Source: Actinoplanes lutulentus
Lineage (GTDB): Bacteria > Actinomycetota > Actinomycetes > Mycobacteriales > Micromonosporaceae
NCBI RefSeq assembly: GCF_003259845.1
Contig: NZ_QLMJ01000021.1
Location: 1-64,000 of the forward strand
Length of the DNA: 64,000 bases
Direction: 5' to 3'
In this document: positions 18,405 through 27,072 of the stretch, piece by piece
Layout: the number at the start of each line of letters is the position of its first letter
How positions within the stretch are numbered: the stretch's first letter is position 1
Position numbers and translations under genes: made by a program
Notes under the pieces: model-generated
Told to the model about the DNA's origin: nothing
The model's database searches: none
Seen by the model: the letters and a program-made list of their open reading frames with translations, nothing else

Positions 18405-19310
18405 TTACGCGTACGCCATGGTGGCCTTGACGCGGTGCAGAAAGGCGGCGTTTGTCGGGGTTGTGCGCAGCTGCTTCAGCAGCTGTTGCATGCCTTCGCG
18501 GCGATCCTGGCCGGTGAGGGCGCGGCGGACCTGGGCAATCACGGCGAGTTCGGCGGGTGGGAGGAGGGCCTCGTCGTGGCGCGTGCCGGAGGCGGCGATG
18601 TCGATCGCGGGGTAGATGCGGGCCTCGGCGAGGGAGCGGTCGAGTTTGAGGTCGGCATTGCCGGTGCTCTTGAACTCCTCGAAGATCAGGCCGTCCATCG
18701 CGGAGCCGGTTTCGGTCAGGGCGGTGGCGATGATCGTGAGGGAGCCGCCGTTCTCGATGTTGCGGGCGGCGCCGAGCAGTTGTTTCGGCGGGTGCAGGGC
18801 GGATGCGTCCAGGCCGCCCGAGAGGGTACGCCCCTTGCCGGGTGCGATGAGGTTGTAGGCCCTGCCCAGGCGGGTGATGGAATCGATGAGCATGACGACG
18901 TCGCGGCCCTGTTCGACGAGGCGTTTGGCGCGTTCGATGGCCTGTTCGGCGATGTCGGTGTGCTCTTTCGGTGCGCGGTCGAAGGTCGCGGCGATCACCT
19001 CGCCATGGATGGTGCGGCGCATGTCGGTGACCTCTTCCGGTCGTTCGCCGATCAGCAGGACCATCAGGTGGCACTCGGGGTGGTTGCGGGTGATGCCGTC
19101 GGCGATGTGGCGCAGGACGGTGGTTTTGCCGGCTTTGGGTGGGGCGACGATGAGGGCGCGCTGACCCTTGCCGATCGGCATGACCAGGTCGATCACGCGG
19201 GTGGTGAGGTTGTCGGTCTCCAGGCGGAGGCGTTCGGTGGGATGGATGGGTGTTAGTTGGTAGAAATTGGTAGTTTTCGCCCTTGGCGGGCGCACGGCGG
19301 TTTGTGTCAT
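18405..19310 (-). CDS. Compact Rho-like termination factor lacking the N-terminal RNA-binding domain
   Basis: A 301-residue RecA-type hexameric helicase core of Rho. Walker A is APPKAGKT (56-63), the catalytic-Glu segment is GERPEEV (88-94), Walker B is VVMLIDS (138-144), the Q-loop is LSGGLDA (163-169) and the arginine-finger loop is SGTR (241-244). The alignment with housekeeping Rho starts at the linker NFYQLTPIHPTERLRL, so the whole N-terminal cold-shock-like primary RNA-binding domain is absent; actinobacterial Rho is usually 600 residues or more. Changes at normally fixed sites include IDERPEEV to IGERPEEV and ALHRPK to ALHPPK. ATG 19310 is preceded by GAGGAA, so the short form is the real start. 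It is probably a paralogue, not the essential Rho. Confidence 0.9.
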   Translation of the reverse strand: MTQTAVRPPRAKTTNFYQLTPIHPTERLRLETDNLTTRVIDLVMPIGKGQRALIVAPPKAGKTTVLRHIADGITRNHPECHLMVLLIGERPEEVTDMRRTIHGEVIAATFDRAPKEHTDIAEQAIERAKRLVEQGRDVVMLIDSITRLGRAYNLIAPGKGRTLSGGLDASALHPPKQLLGAARNIENGGSLTIIATALTETGSAMDGLIFEEFKSTGNADLKLDRSLAEARIYPAIDIAASGTRHDEALLPPAELAVIAQVRRALTGQDRREGMQQLLKQLRTTPTNAAFLHRVKATMAYA

Positions 19311-19477
19311 GGGGTTCCTCGAAAAAAGGATGGTGGTGCTCGCGTGTGACAGAAACGCGAGGAAAAGAAAGGCTGATCAACGGGGGCTGGAACGCCCGCA
19401 CCGGGATCTGCTGTGAGCAACGGTAGCACCGATGGGCGATGATGGCACTCCACGGCGTGGTCACGGAGGAGACGAAC

Positions 19478-19957
19478 ATGGCACTGCTACGCAGAGTGAT
19501 CGGATCCGTGTTGCGGAGAGTGCGCCAGGCGCAGGGCCGCACGCTGCGTGACGTCGCCGAGGCCGCAGGCGTTTCGCTGCCCTACCTCTCCGAGGTGGAA
19601 CGCGGCACCAAGGAGGCGTCGTCCGAGGTGCTGGCCGCGATCTGCCGTGCGCTCGGGCTGCCGCTGCCGGAACTGCTCGACGAGGCGCGCAAGGAGCTGC
19701 AGCGCAGTGCGCCGGGCCCGCGAGCCCGGGTGCGTTCTTACGCGACGACCAGGACCGGGGTGCCGGGGTCGACCTTGCCGAGGAGTGCTCGCTGTGCGGC
19801 GGCCGGCATCCGGACGCAGCCGTTGGACACGCTGCGGCCGAAGGCGCTCGTGCGGGACCACGCGTGGATGGCGGTGTGCGCGCCCCGCAGCGACGCCGCG
19901 AGGTTCTCCTTCTTCTCCGGCACGGTGCCGAGCACCAGCGCGTCGAGTCCTTCGTAA
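19478..19957 (+). CDS. ClgR/PopR-like XRE family regulator
   Basis: The first ~85 residues are a Cro/C1 helix-turn-helix of the ClgR type: VLRRVRQAQGRTLRDVAEAA, VSLPYLSEVERGTKEASSE and CRALGLPLPELLDEA. ClgR activates clp protease and related stress genes in Actinobacteria. ATG 19478 is preceded by GGAGGAG. The frame runs on to 159 residues, and the last ~73 lie antisense to the L,D-transpeptidase gene with a non-conserved, low-quality composition. Typical ClgR proteins end near residue 90-130, so the tail may result from loss of an earlier stop codon. Confidence 0.82.
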   Translation: MALLRRVIGSVLRRVRQAQGRTLRDVAEAAGVSLPYLSEVERGTKEASSEVLAAICRALGLPLPELLDEARKELQRSAPGPRARVRSYATTRTGVPGSTLPRSARCAAAGIRTQPLDTLRPKALVRDHAWMAVCAPRSDAARFSFFSGTVPSTSASSPS

Positions 19958-20616
19958 ACCGCGCCGTTCGTGGTGGTCGTCCCCATCACGAAGGTGCGGC
20001 CGAGCGGCGTGGGCGTGGCCTTCGACCCGACGGAGACCTCCCACGACTGCTCCTCCTCGCCCTCGCGCAGCCAGGTGAGGCGGTGTTCGCTGAGGTCGAC
20101 GACGATGTGGTCACCCAGCGGTTCGGGGGTCCAGCCGTCCTCGGGAACCCAGCCGATCCGCCGGTTCGACGACGGGGCGAGCACCGCGACCCAGCCGTTG
20201 TCGCGGGCCACGATCGGTGCGACCGTCGGCAGGCCGCTGATCTTCGGCGGGAGGTACGCGCGGGGTTTGCCGCCGGGCTCGTCGTAGAGCGCCATCTTCT
20301 TGGTCGGCCGCAGTGCTTCGGTCGGCACGTCGAGGCTGGTGGCGCCGGGGTCCTCGGGCAGGCCCTCGGGGCCTTCCGCGTAGGTGATCACGTGGAGGTC
20401 CTTCGGCGGTTCGGACGCCTCCAGCGGCTCTTCTTCCGGCTCGGGCAGCGCCGAAGCGGGCGCCGCCGACGGGCTCACCCAGGTGCCGGTCGTTTCGTTG
20501 CCCCGGGCGACCGCGACCGCCGCGCCGAGGGCCAGGAGCAGCGCGACAACCGTCAGGATCAACAGGTACGCGCGGGTCCGGCTCCGCGGCTGGACAGTGT
20601 GCGGGGCGCTGGGCAT
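19738..20616 (-). CDS. L,D-transpeptidase (YkuD domain)
   Basis: A 292-residue envelope enzyme. One N-terminal membrane helix (about 15-38, AYLLILTVVALLLALGAAVAV) anchors it outside; a Pro/Glu-rich linker and a middle domain follow, then the YkuD catalytic domain (about 170-292). The active-site motif HAWSRTSAFGRSVSNGCVRM carries the catalytic His and Cys. These enzymes make 3-3 peptidoglycan cross-links using tetrapeptide donors. ATG 20616 is preferred, with ATG 20667 possible. Its 3' end overlaps the ClgR-like gene tail by 220 bases. Confidence 0.9.
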   Translation of the reverse strand: MPSAPHTVQPRSRTRAYLLILTVVALLLALGAAVAVARGNETTGTWVSPSAAPASALPEPEEEPLEASEPPKDLHVITYAEGPEGLPEDPGATSLDVPTEALRPTKKMALYDEPGGKPRAYLPPKISGLPTVAPIVARDNGWVAVLAPSSNRRIGWVPEDGWTPEPLGDHIVVDLSEHRLTWLREGEEEQSWEVSVGSKATPTPLGRTFVMGTTTTNGAVYEGLDALVLGTVPEKKENLAASLRGAHTAIHAWSRTSAFGRSVSNGCVRMPAAAQRALLGKVDPGTPVLVVA

Positions 20617-20726
20617 CCGCCCAGGGTAGCGGGAGCTGTTCCGGCCGATGTGAGGAACATTCCGCATCAGTGGTCTTCGTAACTCCTATCTGACGGGCGG
20701 GGATTGCCGGCGATAGGGTGAGAATC

Positions 20727-21719
20727 ATGCTGCGCAAGCTGGGATTTCTCACGATCGGGCTGTTCGACGAGGCGGACCCGGGCCGGGGCCACGAGTCCAC
20801 GCTGGAGATCATCGAGCTGGGGGAGCGCCTCGGATTCGACAGTGCCTGGCTGCGGCATCGCCATCTGCAGTTCGGCATCTCGTCACCGGTCGCCGTGCTC
20901 GCCGCCGCGACCCAGCGGACCAGCCGGATCGAGCTGGGCACCGCGGTCACGCCGCTCGGCTGGGAAAATCCGCTGCGCCTCGCCGAGGACCTGGCCACCG
21001 TCGACATCCTGTCCGGTGGGCGGCTCAATCCGGGGATCAGCGTGGGCCCGCCGATGCAGTACGAGCAGGTGAAGGACGCGCTCTACCCGGACTCCGGCTC
21101 GGTGGAGGACTTCAGTTACACCCGGGTCGAGCGCTTCCTGGCCGCCGTCCGCGGCGAGGCGGTGACCGATTTTGAGGGCTCGGTCGGGTTCGAGCAGTTC
21201 TCTCAGCGGGTTCAGCCGCACTCGCCCGGGCTCGCGTCCCGCCTGTGGTACGGCGGCGGCAGCCTGCGGTCGGCGCAGTGGGCCGGTGAGCACGGGATGA
21301 ACTTCCTGACCAGCAGCGTGGTGAAAGCCGAGGAGTCGGAGGACTTCGAGCAGATCCAGCTGTCGCACGTGCGGGCGTTCCGGGCCGCGCATCCGGCGGG
21401 CCGGGTCTCGCAGGGGCTGGTCGTGATTCCGACCGACAGCGCGACGGCCTCGCAGAAGGCGAAATACGCGGCGTACGCGGAGAAACGCTTGCCGCGGACC
21501 CGGGCACCGCAGGGGCCGGCCCGGATGATGTTCGCGCCCGACCTGGTCGGATCATCCGCGGAGCTGGCGGAGCGGTTGGCGGCGCATGCCGCCTTCCAGG
21601 AGATCGACGAGGTGGCGTTCGCGCTGCCGTTCACATTCGAGCACGAGGATTACGTGCAGATCCTGACCGATATGGCCCAGTCACTGGGTCCGGCGCTCGG
21701 CTGGAAGCCCGCCGTTTAG
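20727..21719 (+). CDS. LLM class flavin-dependent oxidoreductase
   Basis: A 330-residue luciferase-like monooxygenase fold. Signatures include GFDSAWLRHRHLQFG, a conserved IELGTAVTPLGWENPLRLAED strand-helix, VDILSGGRLNPGISVG and WYGGGSLRSAQWAGEHGMNF. It would use FMN (or F420) supplied by a partner reductase; no substrate can be deduced. ATG 20727 follows AGGGTGAG. The gene converges on the TetR gene and their stop codons overlap by 4 bases. Confidence 0.88.
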   Translation: MLRKLGFLTIGLFDEADPGRGHESTLEIIELGERLGFDSAWLRHRHLQFGISSPVAVLAAATQRTSRIELGTAVTPLGWENPLRLAEDLATVDILSGGRLNPGISVGPPMQYEQVKDALYPDSGSVEDFSYTRVERFLAAVRGEAVTDFEGSVGFEQFSQRVQPHSPGLASRLWYGGGSLRSAQWAGEHGMNFLTSSVVKAEESEDFEQIQLSHVRAFRAAHPAGRVSQGLVVIPTDSATASQKAKYAAYAEKRLPRTRAPQGPARMMFAPDLVGSSAELAERLAAHAAFQEIDEVAFALPFTFEHEDYVQILTDMAQSLGPALGWKPAV

Positions 21720-22336
21720 AGACGGGACAATCGCGCGGCGAGGCCGTCGACGAACATGGTGAGGGCGAACTCGAAGCTGTCCCGGTCGACGGCGTCGGCG
21801 TGCTCGCGCAGCCGGTGCGCGTCGCCGAGCGCGGGGTAACGGTCCAGGTACACCTGCACGTCGTCGACGAAACCCCGGGAGAACGAGCCCATCGCGGCAC
21901 CCACCACCAGGTATTTCGTGGAGGCGCCGATCATCGTGGCCTCCCGGGGCGGCCAGCCGGCGGCGACCAGGCCGCCGTGGATCGCGTCGGCGCGGCGCAG
22001 TGAGGCGTCGCGCTGGCCGGGGCCGCGCGCCAGGAACGGCACGATGTTCGGATGCCCGGCGAGTGCCGCGCGATAGGACCGCGCCCAGCCGAGCAGGCCC
22101 TCGCGCCAGCCCTGGGTGAAGGCGCTGACGTCGACCTTCTCCATGATTTCGCTGGCAACGTCGTCGAGCAGTTGCTCCTTGGTCGGATAGTGGAAGTAGA
22201 GCGCCGGCGCGCTGACACCGAGCGCGGTGGCGAGTTTGCGCATGCTGAGCCCGTCGAGGCCGTCCCGGTCGATGATCTCGAGCGCCGCCGCGCGGATGCC
22301 GGCCTGGCTCAGCAACGGGGTGGTCGGCCGCGCCAT
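21716..22336 (-). CDS. TetR family regulator of the acyl-CoA dehydrogenase operon
   Basis: A 206-residue TetR repressor: the DNA-binding region is at residues 1-55 (AALEIIDRDGLDGLSMRKL, GVSAPALYFHYPTKEQLL), with an all-helical ligand domain behind. GGAAGGAG precedes the ATG. It is divergent from an acyl-CoA dehydrogenase/SDR/acyl-CoA dehydrogenase operon, with a TAAC-N3-GTTA palindrome in the 91-base gap. An acyl-CoA or fatty-acid-like inducer is a reasonable guess. Confidence 0.9.
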   Translation of the reverse strand: MARPTTPLLSQAGIRAAALEIIDRDGLDGLSMRKLATALGVSAPALYFHYPTKEQLLDDVASEIMEKVDVSAFTQGWREGLLGWARSYRAALAGHPNIVPFLARGPGQRDASLRRADAIHGGLVAAGWPPREATMIGASTKYLVVGAAMGSFSRGFVDDVQVYLDRYPALGDAHRLREHADAVDRDSFEFALTMFVDGLAARLSRL

Positions 22337-22358
22337 GTGGCTCCTTCCGTTGTTTTAT

Positions 22359-22376
22359 CTAACGGTGTTAAGTTAG
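22359..22376. promoter_or_regulatory. Candidate TetR operator
   Basis: CTAACGGTGTTA contains the perfect dyad TAAC-GGT-GTTA (22360-22370), and a second GTTAG overlaps on its right. It lies centrally between the divergent TetR gene and the acyl-CoA dehydrogenase operon. Confidence 0.6.
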
Positions 22377-22427
22377 CATCCGACTTGAAACCTGACAGCG
22401 TTAGTTTTACTTCTTCCGGGAGGCGCC

Positions 22428-23576
22428 GTGGACCTCGGCCTGACGGACGAGCAGGAGCAGTTCCGCTCCCTGGCCCGAGACTGGGTTGACCGTGAGGTCG
22501 TCCCGCACGTGACCGATTGGGATCGTGCCGAGCAGGTCGACCTGAAGATCGTCGGCAAGCTCGGCGAACTGGGCTTTCTCGGACTCGGCATCACTGAGGA
22601 GTTCGGCGGCTCGGGCGGCGACTTCCTCTCCTACATCCTGATGATGGAGGAGCTGGGTCGCGGCGACACGTCGGTGCGCGGCATCGTCTCGGTCTCGCTG
22701 GGCCTGGTCGCGAAGAACATCCAGGCTTATGGCACGACCGCTCAGAAACAGCGGTGGCTGCCGGGGCTGTGCTCCGGCGAGATGCTGGGCTGTTTCGGTC
22801 TCACTGAGCCGGGCACCGGATCCGACGCCGGCAATCTGACCACCCGGGCCGTCCCCGACGGCGACGGCTGGCTGATCAGCGGCGAGAAGATCTTCATCAC
22901 GAACGGGACCTGGGCTCAGGTCGTGCTGGTCTTTGCGCGTACCGGAGGGCCTGGACCGAAAGGGATCAGCGCCTTCCTGGTGCCCACCGACGCGCCGGGC
23001 GTTGCCCGGCGCGAGATCAAGGGGAAACTCGGCCTGCGCGGTCAGGCGACAGCCGAGATCAACTTCGATGGGGTACGCGTCACCGAGGCTGATCTGCTCG
23101 GCGAAGAAGGTGGCGGCTTCAAGATCGCCATGTCGGCCCTCGACAAGGGCCGGATCGCCGTCGCGTCCGGTTCCGTCGGCCTGGCCCGCGGTTGCCTCGA
23201 AGCCTCCGTCGCCTACGCGAAGGAGCGCGTCCAGTTCGGCAAGCCGATCGCCTCGTACCAGCTGGTGCAGGAGATGCTTGCCGACATGGCGGTCGAGACC
23301 GACGCCGCCCGGCTGATGGTCTGGCGGGCCGCTGACCTGGTCGACCGGGGTCTGCCGTTCCGCACCGAGGCCTCGATGGCGAAGCTGTTCGCCACCGAGT
23401 CCGCCGTGAAGGCCGCCAACCAGGCGATCCAGGTGTTCGGCGGGTACGGGTACGTCGACGAGTTCCCGGTCGGCAAGGCCATGCGCGACGCCCGCGTCAC
23501 CACGCTCTACGAAGGCACCAGTCAGATCCAGAAACTGCTCATCGGCCGTGCGCTGACCGGGATCAGCGCGTTCTGA
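22428..23576 (+). CDS. Acyl-CoA dehydrogenase (first of the operon)
   Basis: A 382-residue FAD enzyme catalysing alpha,beta-dehydrogenation of an acyl-CoA. Family motifs are GCFGLTEPGTGSDAG (flavin and substrate contacts), GWLISGEKIFITNG and QVFGGYGYVDEFPVGKAMRDARVTTLYEGTS; the last carries the catalytic-base Glu in YEGTS. Sequence style resembles the short- or branched-chain and glutaryl-type subfamilies. GTG 22428 follows GGGAGG. The next gene starts 11 bases after the stop codon. Confidence 0.95.
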   Translation: MDLGLTDEQEQFRSLARDWVDREVVPHVTDWDRAEQVDLKIVGKLGELGFLGLGITEEFGGSGGDFLSYILMMEELGRGDTSVRGIVSVSLGLVAKNIQAYGTTAQKQRWLPGLCSGEMLGCFGLTEPGTGSDAGNLTTRAVPDGDGWLISGEKIFITNGTWAQVVLVFARTGGPGPKGISAFLVPTDAPGVARREIKGKLGLRGQATAEINFDGVRVTEADLLGEEGGGFKIAMSALDKGRIAVASGSVGLARGCLEASVAYAKERVQFGKPIASYQLVQEMLADMAVETDAARLMVWRAADLVDRGLPFRTEASMAKLFATESAVKAANQAIQVFGGYGYVDEFPVGKAMRDARVTTLYEGTSQIQKLLIGRALTGISAF

Positions 23577-23587
23577 GGAGGTACGTG

Positions 23588-24337
23588 TTGAGTCGGGTAG
23601 CCATCGTCACCGGAGCCGCGCGGGGTATCGGCGCGGCAACCGCCGTCAAGCTCGCGTCCGACGGCGCGGCGGTCGCCGTGCTGGATCTGTCCTCGGACGC
23701 CTGCGCTCCTCTCGTTGACCAAATTCGCTCGGCCGGTGGCACGGCGGTTGCCTTCTCCTGCGATGTCGCCGACGAGGCGCAGGTCGACGCGGTCTTCGAC
23801 AAGGTCGCCGGTGAGCTCGGCAGCGTCGACGTGCTGGTCAACAACGCCGGGGTGCTGCGGGACAACCTGCTGCACAAGATGTCCTCGTCGGACTGGGACA
23901 TCGTGATGAACGTGCACCTGCGCGGCGCCTTCCTGTGCAGCCGGGCGGCGCAGCGGCACATGGTGCCCCAGCGCTCCGGGAAGATCGTCAACACGTCCAG
24001 CGTCTCCGCGCTGGGCAACCGGGGGCAGGCCAACTACGCCGCCGCGAAGGCCGGGATCCAGGGTTTGACGCGTACGCTCGCGATGGAGCTCGGGCCGTTC
24101 GGCATCAACGTGAACGCTGTGGCGCCCGGCTTCATCGTGACCGAGATGACCGACGCGACCGCGGCCCGGGTCGGCATCGCCGCCGAGGACATGCAGGCCA
24201 AGGCCGCCGAGATCACCCCGCTTCGCCGGGTGGGTCAGCCTTCCGACATCGCGAATGTTGTCGCGTTTCTGGCGAGTGACGCGGCTTCCTTCATCACCGG
24301 ACAGACCATTTATGTCGACGGCGGACGCCGACTTTAA
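23588..24337 (+). CDS. FabG-like short-chain dehydrogenase/reductase
   Basis: A 249-residue classical SDR. Visible motifs are TGAARGIG (cofactor loop), the acidic LDLSS that could favour NAD, NNAG, the catalytic Ser in TSSVSA, YAAAK with Tyr and Lys, and the end SFITGQTIYVDGGRRL. It probably oxidises a 3-hydroxyacyl-CoA or reduces a 3-oxoacyl thioester, fitting between two acyl-CoA dehydrogenases. GGAGGT lies 5 bases before TTG 23588; a GTG at 23585 would be only 2 bases away, so TTG is preferred. Confidence 0.9.
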   Translation: MSRVAIVTGAARGIGAATAVKLASDGAAVAVLDLSSDACAPLVDQIRSAGGTAVAFSCDVADEAQVDAVFDKVAGELGSVDVLVNNAGVLRDNLLHKMSSSDWDIVMNVHLRGAFLCSRAAQRHMVPQRSGKIVNTSSVSALGNRGQANYAAAKAGIQGLTRTLAMELGPFGINVNAVAPGFIVTEMTDATAARVGIAAEDMQAKAAEITPLRRVGQPSDIANVVAFLASDAASFITGQTIYVDGGRRL

Positions 24338-24352
24338 TAGGGGATCTTTTCT

Positions 24353-25510
24353 ATGCGTCGCTCAGTTTTCAACGAAGACCACGAGGCGTTCCGGCAGACG
24401 CTGCGGACGTTCATCGAGGCCGAGGTGGTACCGAACTACGACGAGTGGTTCGTGGCCGGCGAGGTGCCGCGCGACTTCTACAAGAAGCTCGCCGAGCTGG
24501 GCCTGTTCGGCATCGAGGTGCCCGAGGAGTACGGCGGCGCCGGCATCGACTCGTTCAAGTTCGCCGCCATCCAGACCGAGGAGACCACCCGGGCCGGTGT
24601 GTCGTTCGGTGCCTCCGGGGCGCACGTCGCGCTCTGCCTTCCGTACCTTCTGCAGCTCGCCACCGAGGAGCAGAAGCGCCGCTGGCTGCCCGACTTCGTC
24701 TCCGGCGAGGCGATGTACGCGATCGCGATGACCGAACCGGGCACCGGCAGTGACCTGGCCGGCATGAGCACCACGGCGCGTCTCTCCGAGGACGGCACGC
24801 ATTACGTGCTGAACGGCGCGAAGACCTTCATCACCGGCGGTGTGCACGCCGACAAGGTGATCGTCTGTGCGCGGACCGCCGCGTCGCTGCCCGAGGACCG
24901 CCGGCACGGCATCACGCTGCTGGTCGTCGACACGAAGCTGCCGGGTTACTCGGTCGGCCGCAAGCTGGACAAGCTGGGTCTGCGTACCTCGGACACCGCC
25001 GAGCTGGCGTTCGTCGACGTGAAGGTGCCGGTCGAGGACCTGCTCGGCGAGGAGAACAAGGGCTTTTCCTACCTGGGCAAGAACCTGCCCAAGGAGCGGC
25101 TGTCGATCGCGTACGGCGCGTACGCGCAGGCCGCGGCGGCGGTGCGGTTCGCCAAGCAGTACACCCAGGAGCGCAAGGTCTTCGGCCAGGCCGTGGCGTC
25201 GTTCCAGAACACCAAGTTCGAGCTGGCCGCGTGTCAGGCCGAGGTTGACGCCGCGCAGGCGGTGGCCGACCGGGCCCTGGAGGCGCTCGACGACGGTGAG
25301 CTGACCGCTGCCGAGGCCGCGTCGGCGAAGCTGTTCTGCACCGAGGTGGCGCACCGGGTGATCGACCGGTGCCTGCAGCTGCACGGCGGCTACGGGTTCA
25401 TCAACGAGTACCCGATCGCTCGCCTCTACGCCGACAACCGGGTCAACCGGATCTACGGCGGCACGTCCGAGGTGATGAAGATGATCATTGCGAAGGACAT
25501 GGGTCTGTAG
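24353..25510 (+). CDS. Acyl-CoA dehydrogenase (third of the operon)
   Basis: A 385-residue acyl-CoA dehydrogenase paralogous to the first gene. Motifs include YAIAMTEPGTGSDLAG, YVLNGAKTFITGG, RKVFGQAVASFQ and the C-terminal LQLHGGYGFINEYPIARLYADNRVNRIYGGTSE. In the last motif the catalytic Glu position is YGGTS rather than the YEGTS of the first gene, so the base may lie elsewhere, as in isovaleryl- or long-chain-type enzymes. Start ATG 24353 follows AGGGGA. A GC-rich hairpin ends the operon. Confidence 0.95.
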   Translation: MRRSVFNEDHEAFRQTLRTFIEAEVVPNYDEWFVAGEVPRDFYKKLAELGLFGIEVPEEYGGAGIDSFKFAAIQTEETTRAGVSFGASGAHVALCLPYLLQLATEEQKRRWLPDFVSGEAMYAIAMTEPGTGSDLAGMSTTARLSEDGTHYVLNGAKTFITGGVHADKVIVCARTAASLPEDRRHGITLLVVDTKLPGYSVGRKLDKLGLRTSDTAELAFVDVKVPVEDLLGEENKGFSYLGKNLPKERLSIAYGAYAQAAAAVRFAKQYTQERKVFGQAVASFQNTKFELAACQAEVDAAQAVADRALEALDDGELTAAEAASAKLFCTEVAHRVIDRCLQLHGGYGFINEYPIARLYADNRVNRIYGGTSEVMKMIIAKDMGL

Positions 25511-25525
25511 TTCTTGTCATCTCGG

Positions 25526-25557
25526 GGCGGGGCCATCCTTCTGCGATAGGCCCCGCC
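25526..25557 (+). terminator. Terminator of the acyl-CoA dehydrogenase operon
   Basis: GGCGGGGCC (25526-25534) pairs with GGCCCCGCC (25549-25557) across a 14-nt loop, 15 bases after the stop codon. Confidence 0.65.
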
Positions 25558-25642
25558 TGGGATGTATCGACGTTCGTCACTTTCTGGCTACGGTCGGGCC
25601 GGGCAGCAGCCCGTTCCCCCGTCAGGCAGAAAGGACGAACGC

Positions 25643-26377
25643 ATGCGCTCCGTTCCCCGGATGCTCCTCGCTGTCGCCGTTGCCGTCGCCGGGTTGTTCG
25701 CGCCGGCCACCGCGGCCCTCGCGAACCCCTCCGACGTCGGTCCACTGGTCGTCGGCGGCCAGCCCGCCAGCGAGAACTACTCGTTCATGGTCTACGTCTC
25801 CGGCTGCACCGGCTCGCTCATCAAGGCGAACTGGGCGGTCACCGCGGCACACTGCCCGACACCCTCGACGGTGCGGGTCGGCAGCATCAACCGCAGCAGT
25901 GGCGGCACCGTGGTGTCGGTCCGGCGGGCCGTCACCCACCCGCGGATCGACGTGAAGCTGCTCGAACTGGCGTCCTCGGTGACCCACGCGCCCGCCTCGA
26001 TCCCCACGGCGTCCGGCGCGGTCGGCACCGCCACCCGGATTATCGGCTGGGGACAGACCTGCCCGCAGCGCGGCTGCGGCTCGGCCCCGACGGTCGCCAA
26101 CGAGCTGAACACGTCGATCGTGGCGGACAGCCGCTGCTCCGGCATCGACGCCGCGTACGAGATCTGCACCAACAACACCAACGGCAACGCCGGCGCCTGT
26201 TACGGCGACTCCGGCGGGCCGCAGGTCCGTCAGGTCAGCGGCCGCTGGGCGCTGATCGGCGTCACCAGCCGGGCCGGCAACAACAGCTCGACCTGCGCGA
26301 CCGCGCCGTCGATCTACGGTGACCTGCCGTCCATCCGCGCCTGGGTGAACACGCAGGTCGGCGGTCTGCCTGCCTGA
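25643..26377 (+). CDS. Secreted trypsin-like serine protease (S1)
   Basis: A 244-residue exported protease. Residues 1-28 are a Sec signal peptide (LLAVAVAVAGLFAPATAALA); a few pro-residues precede VVGG, the usual mature start of S1 proteases. The triad is present: His in VTAAHC, Asp in RIDVKLLEL and Ser in GACYGDSGGP. Six to eight Cys fit disulfides of streptogrisin/trypsin-like enzymes. ATG 25643 follows AAAGGA. It stands alone between two terminators. Confidence 0.94.
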   Translation: MRSVPRMLLAVAVAVAGLFAPATAALANPSDVGPLVVGGQPASENYSFMVYVSGCTGSLIKANWAVTAAHCPTPSTVRVGSINRSSGGTVVSVRRAVTHPRIDVKLLELASSVTHAPASIPTASGAVGTATRIIGWGQTCPQRGCGSAPTVANELNTSIVADSRCSGIDAAYEICTNNTNGNAGACYGDSGGPQVRQVSGRWALIGVTSRAGNNSSTCATAPSIYGDLPSIRAWVNTQVGGLPA

Positions 26378-26400
26378 CCTTTTCGCGCACGTCATTCGAC

Positions 26401-26436
26401 GACCGGGTCGGTGCGCCGCGGCGCACCGACCCGGTC
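26401..26436 (+). terminator. Terminator of the protease gene
   Basis: Perfect 17-bp arms (26401-26417 and 26420-26436) meet at a 2-base centre, 24 bases after the protease stop codon. The following gene starts 22 bases later. Confidence 0.8.
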
Positions 26437-26457
26437 CGTCCTGACTAGGCTCTCGGT

Positions 26458-27072
26458 ATGGCTCTCCTCCACAAGGCACAGATCACCCCGAGCAAGCTGG
26501 AATTGCTCGCCGCCTGGCTACCGACCCGCCCTTGGTACGACGGTGAGGGCCCACTGTCCCGGGTGGCAGCCGCGCGGTTCGACGACCCGGCCGGCGAGGT
26601 CGGCGTCGAGACCATGCTGGTCCGTGCCGGGGACGGTCCGGTGCTGCACGTCCCGCTGACCTACCGGGGCGCGCCGCTGGACGGTGCCGAGGAGCATCTG
26701 ATCGGCGTGACCGAGCATTCGGTGCTGGGCAAGCGGTGGGTCTACGACGGCACCGGCGACCCGGTCTATGTCGCCACGCTGGTCGAGGTGATCCGCTCGG
26801 CCGGTAGTGAGGCCGTCGAGGAGATCGAGTCGGACGGCGCCCGGGTCACCCGCGAGGTGGACCTCACGCTGACCGGCAGCGGGGCGGAGGTCGCACCGGC
26901 CACCGCGATCACCGGCCACGCCGACGGCGACCCGACCGTGATCGCCACGGACGCTCTGACGCTGAACGTGAACCGGGTTCCGCTGATCGCCGTCGATCCC
27001 GCGGACAGGGGTGTTCTGAGTGGTTGCTGGAGTGGGCAGGAGACCCCGGCGGTCCTGGTCCACCTCCGCTGA
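26458..27072 (+). CDS. Maltokinase N-terminal-cap-like protein (CG0192 family)
   Basis: A 204-residue cytoplasmic protein. It matches the N-terminal cap domain of mycobacterial maltokinase and the CG0192-type relatives: LLAAWLPTRPWYDGEG, then VGVETMLVRAGDGPVLHVPLTYRGAPL and EEHLIGVTEHSVLGKRWVYDGTGDPVYV. The kinase domain itself is missing, so it is a stand-alone cap module of unknown activity. Such genes are common singletons in Actinobacteria. It converges with the NB-ARC gene, the two stop codons lying next to each other. Confidence 0.82.
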   Translation: MALLHKAQITPSKLELLAAWLPTRPWYDGEGPLSRVAAARFDDPAGEVGVETMLVRAGDGPVLHVPLTYRGAPLDGAEEHLIGVTEHSVLGKRWVYDGTGDPVYVATLVEVIRSAGSEAVEEIESDGARVTREVDLTLTGSGAEVAPATAITGHADGDPTVIATDALTLNVNRVPLIAVDPADRGVLSGCWSGQETPAVLVHLR

